The notes beneath the pieces are model-generated. The model made no database searches. It was not told where the DNA came from and worked only from the letters and a program-made list of their open reading frames with translations. A stretch of DNA of 64,000 bases, from positions 131,514-195,513 of the forward strand of contig DULN01000006.1 of the NCBI GenBank assembly GCA_012840355.1. Direction: 5' to 3'. This document shows, in pieces, positions 61,623-64,000 of this stretch. The first letter of the stretch is position 1. Every line of letters begins with the position of its first letter. Both the position numbers and the translations under genes were made by a program. The stretch is from Clostridiales bacterium. GTDB taxonomy: Bacteria > Bacillota > Clostridia > Oscillospirales > CAG-272.

Positions 61623-63314
61623 ATGAACGGAAACTATGTAACGATTGACGGGATTCCCGTAAAGATAGAAAACGAAAAAAACCTGCTTGAGCTGATCCGC
61701 AAAGCCGGCGTAAAGATGCCCACATTCTGCTACCATTCCGAACTGTCGGTTTATGGCGCCTGCCGGATGTGCATGGTGGAAAACGAGCGCGGGCAGCTCG
61801 AAGCGTCCTGCTCGACCCCGCCGCGCCCGGGCATGTCGGTAAAGACCAATACCGAGCGGCTGCGCAAGTACCGCAAAATGATACTTGAGCTTCTGCTCGC
61901 CAACCATTGCCGCGACTGCACGACCTGCGACAACAACGGCAAGTGCAAGCTTCAGGACCTTGCCGACCGGTTCCACATCAAGGGCGTGCGTTTCCCGAAC
62001 ACCGCGACAAAGCCGATTGTCGACGACTCCTCGCTTTGCATAATTAAGGATACGAGCAAATGCATACTCTGCGGCGACTGCGTTCGTATGTGCAACGAGG
62101 TGCAAAACGTCGGCGCTATCGACTTTGCAAGGCGCGGCTCGAAAATGAAAATTTCCACCGCGTTCGACGTGCCGCTAAACGAGTCGCCATGCGTAGGGTG
62201 CGGCCAGTGCTCGGCGGTTTGCCCGACCGGCGCGCTTGTAGTGCGCAACGATACAGCGAAAGTATGGCGCGCGCTCGAGGATGAAAACCTCAAAGTTTCG
62301 GTCCAGATAGCGCCCGCGGTCCGAGTCGCTATCGGCCGCGAGTTGCGCGTGCGCGAGGGCGAGAACGCGATGGGCAAAATCGTCGCAGCACTCCGCAGGA
62401 TCGGCTTTGACGAGATTTACGACACCAGCGTAGGCGCCGACCTTACGGTTCTTGAGGAAACCGAAGAATTCCTCGACAGGCTCGAGCGGGGCGAGAAGTT
62501 GCCGCTTTTCACTTCCTGCTGCCCGGCATGGGTAAACTACTGCGAAAAGAAGCATCCGGAGCTGCTCCCCAATGTTTCGACCTGCCGCTCCCCGATGCAG
62601 ATGTTCGCCGCGGTGCTCAAAGAAGCGAACAAAACCGAGTCGAAAAAACTCTTCCACGTCGCGGTTATGCCTTGCACGGCTAAAAAGTATGAGGCGCAGC
62701 GCCCCGAGTTTGTGTCGGGCGGCGTGCCCAATGTGGATGCGGTCATAACGACCCAAGAGCTTATCCGCATGATCAAAGAGGCGGGCGTGATATTCGACGA
62801 GCTTGAGCCTGAGGCAGTCGATATGCCGTTTGGCACCGTATCGGGCGCGGGCGTAATATTCGGCGTGACCGGCGGCGTCACCGAAGCCGTGCTTCGCCGG
62901 GTGACAAGCGACAAGTCGCGCGCGGCACTGATTTCCCTCGCGAACGCCGGCGCGCGCGGAAGCGAAGGCATAAAAGAATTTGAAGTCCCCTATAGTGGCA
63001 GGATGCTAAAGATTGCGGTTGTCAGCGGGCTTGGCAACGCCGAGCGCATTATTAAGCGCATCGAGGCAGGCGAGCATTTCGACCTCGTCGAAGTTATGGC
63101 GTGCCCCGGCGGCTGCGTATGCGGCGCAGGCCAGCCGTTTGTGCCCACCGAGCAGAGGCATAACCGCGCGAAGGGCCTTTACAATACCGACCGCGTTTCA
63201 AGCATCCGCCGTTCGGAAGACAACCCGCTTATGATAACTCTCTACGAAGGAATCCTCAAAGGGAAAGTACACGAGCTGCTGCATGTAGATTACGTGGGCA
63301 AGGGGGAGCACTAA
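61623..63314 (+). CDS. hydA: [FeFe]-hydrogenase catalytic subunit HydA (multi-cluster)
   Basis: 563 residues. N-terminal [2Fe-2S] (FCYHSELSVYGACRMC), His-ligated [4Fe-4S] (NHCRDCTTCDNNGKC), two [4Fe-4S] (CILCGDCVRMC, CVGCGQCSAVCP), then the H-cluster: L1 TSCCPAW, L2 MPCTAKKYEA, L3 EVMACPGGCVCGAGQP. The small-subunit-like tail follows (NPLMITLYEGILKGKVHELL). It makes or uses H2 with HydB/HydC. In L3 the middle glycine of the GGG is Ala. ATG at 61623 with AGAGG 7 nt upstream; an ATG at 61599 overlaps hydB. Confidence 0.97.
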   Translation: MNGNYVTIDGIPVKIENEKNLLELIRKAGVKMPTFCYHSELSVYGACRMCMVENERGQLEASCSTPPRPGMSVKTNTERLRKYRKMILELLLANHCRDCTTCDNNGKCKLQDLADRFHIKGVRFPNTATKPIVDDSSLCIIKDTSKCILCGDCVRMCNEVQNVGAIDFARRGSKMKISTAFDVPLNESPCVGCGQCSAVCPTGALVVRNDTAKVWRALEDENLKVSVQIAPAVRVAIGRELRVREGENAMGKIVAALRRIGFDEIYDTSVGADLTVLEETEEFLDRLERGEKLPLFTSCCPAWVNYCEKKHPELLPNVSTCRSPMQMFAAVLKEANKTESKKLFHVAVMPCTAKKYEAQRPEFVSGGVPNVDAVITTQELIRMIKEAGVIFDELEPEAVDMPFGTVSGAGVIFGVTGGVTEAVLRRVTSDKSRAALISLANAGARGSEGIKEFEVPYSGRMLKIAVVSGLGNAERIIKRIEAGEHFDLVEVMACPGGCVCGAGQPFVPTEQRHNRAKGLYNTDRVSSIRRSEDNPLMITLYEGILKGKVHELLHVDYVGKGEH

Positions 63315-63315
63315 A

Positions 63316-63567
63316 ATGACAGAGCTTTCGGTATGCGTCGGTAGCGCCTGCCACCTCAAAGGCGCACAGAATGTGGTCTATACTTTCCGGCACCTGATAG
63401 AAGAATACGGTGTCGTCGAAAAAATCGAGCTTAAGGCTCACTTTTGCATGAAAATGTGCGCCTGCGAGGGCGTCTCGGTGAGGTTTGACGGCAAAGCATA
63501 CAGTATACAGCCGGAACAGGCGCGCGCATTCTTCCGCGAAAACGTGTTGCCAGTGGTGTTAGGCTAA
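63316..63567 (+). CDS. Thioredoxin-like [2Fe-2S] mini-ferredoxin (copy 2)
   Basis: 83 residues, paralogous to the 56091 protein: VCVGSACHLKGAQNVV and AHFCMKMCACEGVSVRFDGKAYSI, with one extra Cys (CMKMCAC). It starts 1 nt after the hydA stop region, with AGGGGGAG upstream, so it is cotranscribed. Likely a small electron carrier for the hydrogenase. Confidence 0.9.
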   Translation: MTELSVCVGSACHLKGAQNVVYTFRHLIEEYGVVEKIELKAHFCMKMCACEGVSVRFDGKAYSIQPEQARAFFRENVLPVVLG

Positions 63568-63648
63568 ATTTGCTGCGCGGCGGGGGAGTGCGCACGGCGC
63601 TTGCCGAAAGCGGGAAATCCCTACGCCCGCGGGCAAAACAAAACGTAC

Positions 63649-63688
63649 ACCGCCGGAAGGAGGGTTTACCTCCCGCCGGCGGTTTTTG
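63649..63688. terminator. Terminator of the adhE-hydrogenase run
   Basis: ACCGCCGG/CCGGCGGT with inner GGAGG/CCTCC (63649-63656, 63676-63683), then T5. Also a fair terminator for the lipase gene on minus. Confidence 0.9.
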
Positions 63689-63705
63689 CTTTAGGCTTTG
63701 CATTT

Positions 63706-64000
63706 TTATCTCGCGCACGCAAACTTTCGGATGATGTTCCGGTAATACTGCTGAGGATAGTGGTCGGCAATGCTCAGCATAAACGGCAAGCGCGGGCAGC
63801 CGATATGTATTTTCATCCCCACATGGCGGTAGCCTAAAAACGCGGGCGGCAGTTTTGTCACGATGTCGTTGCCGTTCTCAATCCTAAACACCTTTAGCAG
63901 TCGTCTGTTGTACGAGTCGCGGAACGCTTTGTTGCCAACCCTCGGCGCTCCGAAAAGATATACTTCATAGTCAAGATCGGGAAAATTATACTCAAGGTCG
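63706..64000 (-). CDS. Class 3 lipase-like protein, N-terminus outside the window
   Basis: The frame is open to the right edge; 97 C-terminal residues are visible. They contain VYLFGAPRVGNKAFRDSYN, VFRIENGNDIVTKLPPAFLGYRHVG and ADHYPQQYY, which fit the end of fungal-lipase-like (Lipase_3) proteins: the GxPRVGN strand, catalytic Asp in NDIV and a His in DHY. The GxSxG nucleophile must lie beyond 64000. Substrate unknown. Confidence 0.8.
   Translation of the reverse strand, partial: DLEYNFPDLDYEVYLFGAPRVGNKAFRDSYNRRLLKVFRIENGNDIVTKLPPAFLGYRHVGMKIHIGCPRLPFMLSIADHYPQQYYRNIIRKFACAR

Noticed and set aside
1-64000. CRISPR arrays, insertion sequences, integrase or att sites
   Set aside because: No regularly spaced direct repeats, transposase or integrase genes were found on either strand.

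Overview
The window looks like chromosomal DNA of an anaerobic, fermentative Bacillota (Clostridia-type), mid-GC, with no phage, plasmid, IS or CRISPR content. Support for this: a complete [FeFe]-hydrogenase system (maturases HydE, HydF and HydG, electron-bifurcating HydABC, and a sensory-type hydrogenase), AdhE with Rex, Firmicutes-style infC-rpmI-rplT and topA-plsX-rnc neighbourhoods, strong GGAGG ribosome-binding sites, consensus TTGACA/TATAAT promoters and frequent GTG/TTG starts. The species cannot be named from the sequence alone.

Layout. 1-1.2 kb: end of a sugar-type ABC solute-binding protein. 1.3-5.5 kb (minus): H-cluster maturation operon, TM1266-type regulator-hydE-hydG-hydF, behind a consensus promoter and a leader with an attenuator-like terminator. 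5.6-9.4 kb: PASTA/NodB polysaccharide deacetylase, a membrane protein, a GT2-GtrA fusion and a holin-like small protein. 9.4-12.1 kb (minus): PpiC lipoprotein-U32 protein-RNHCP protein. 12.2-17 kb (minus): four-gene Gld-type ABC cluster. 17.3-22.2 kb (minus): sialate-O-acetylesterase-like protein, two-component pair and GH43 enzyme. 22.4-27.1 kb: acyl-CoA ligase, SleB-type wall hydrolase, zinc-ribbon membrane protein and sugar isomerase-like protein. 27.2-37.4 kb (plus): infC-rpmI-rplT with an attenuated leader and an ATC start, TrmH-type methyltransferase, dprA, and topA-plsX-rnc-unknown-asnA. 37.5-43.5 kb: DUF1861 protein, VanZ, SPFH plus RHH pair, HAD phosphatase, ASRT-family protein plus SDR, and speD behind a 335-nt leader. 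44-50.7 kb: tRNA-Arg(CCT), GNAT, LCP protein, glyS, speE, small enzymes and an XRE regulator. 50.8-63.6 kb (plus): rex, lysR, then adhE-APH-like kinase-mini-ferredoxin-HydS-SpoIIE phosphatase-hydC-hydB-hydA-mini-ferredoxin. 63.7-64 kb (minus): C-terminus of a class 3 lipase.

How it works together. The right end is a redox-disposal module. HydABC can couple NADH and reduced ferredoxin oxidation to H2 formation, AdhE disposes of acetyl-CoA and NADH as ethanol, and Rex reads NADH/NAD+. HydS plus the phosphatase whose gene overlaps it may read H2. The maturases needed by both hydrogenases lie about 50 kb away under their own leader. Polyamine genes speD and speE, and core replication and translation genes, fill the middle.

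The points most worth a second look are the HydS-phosphatase-HydCBA-AdhE-kinase module, the apparent attenuators ahead of the maturase and infC operons, the long speD leader, and the mutually exclusive stems ahead of topA. All functions are inferred from sequence reading; no search was run.
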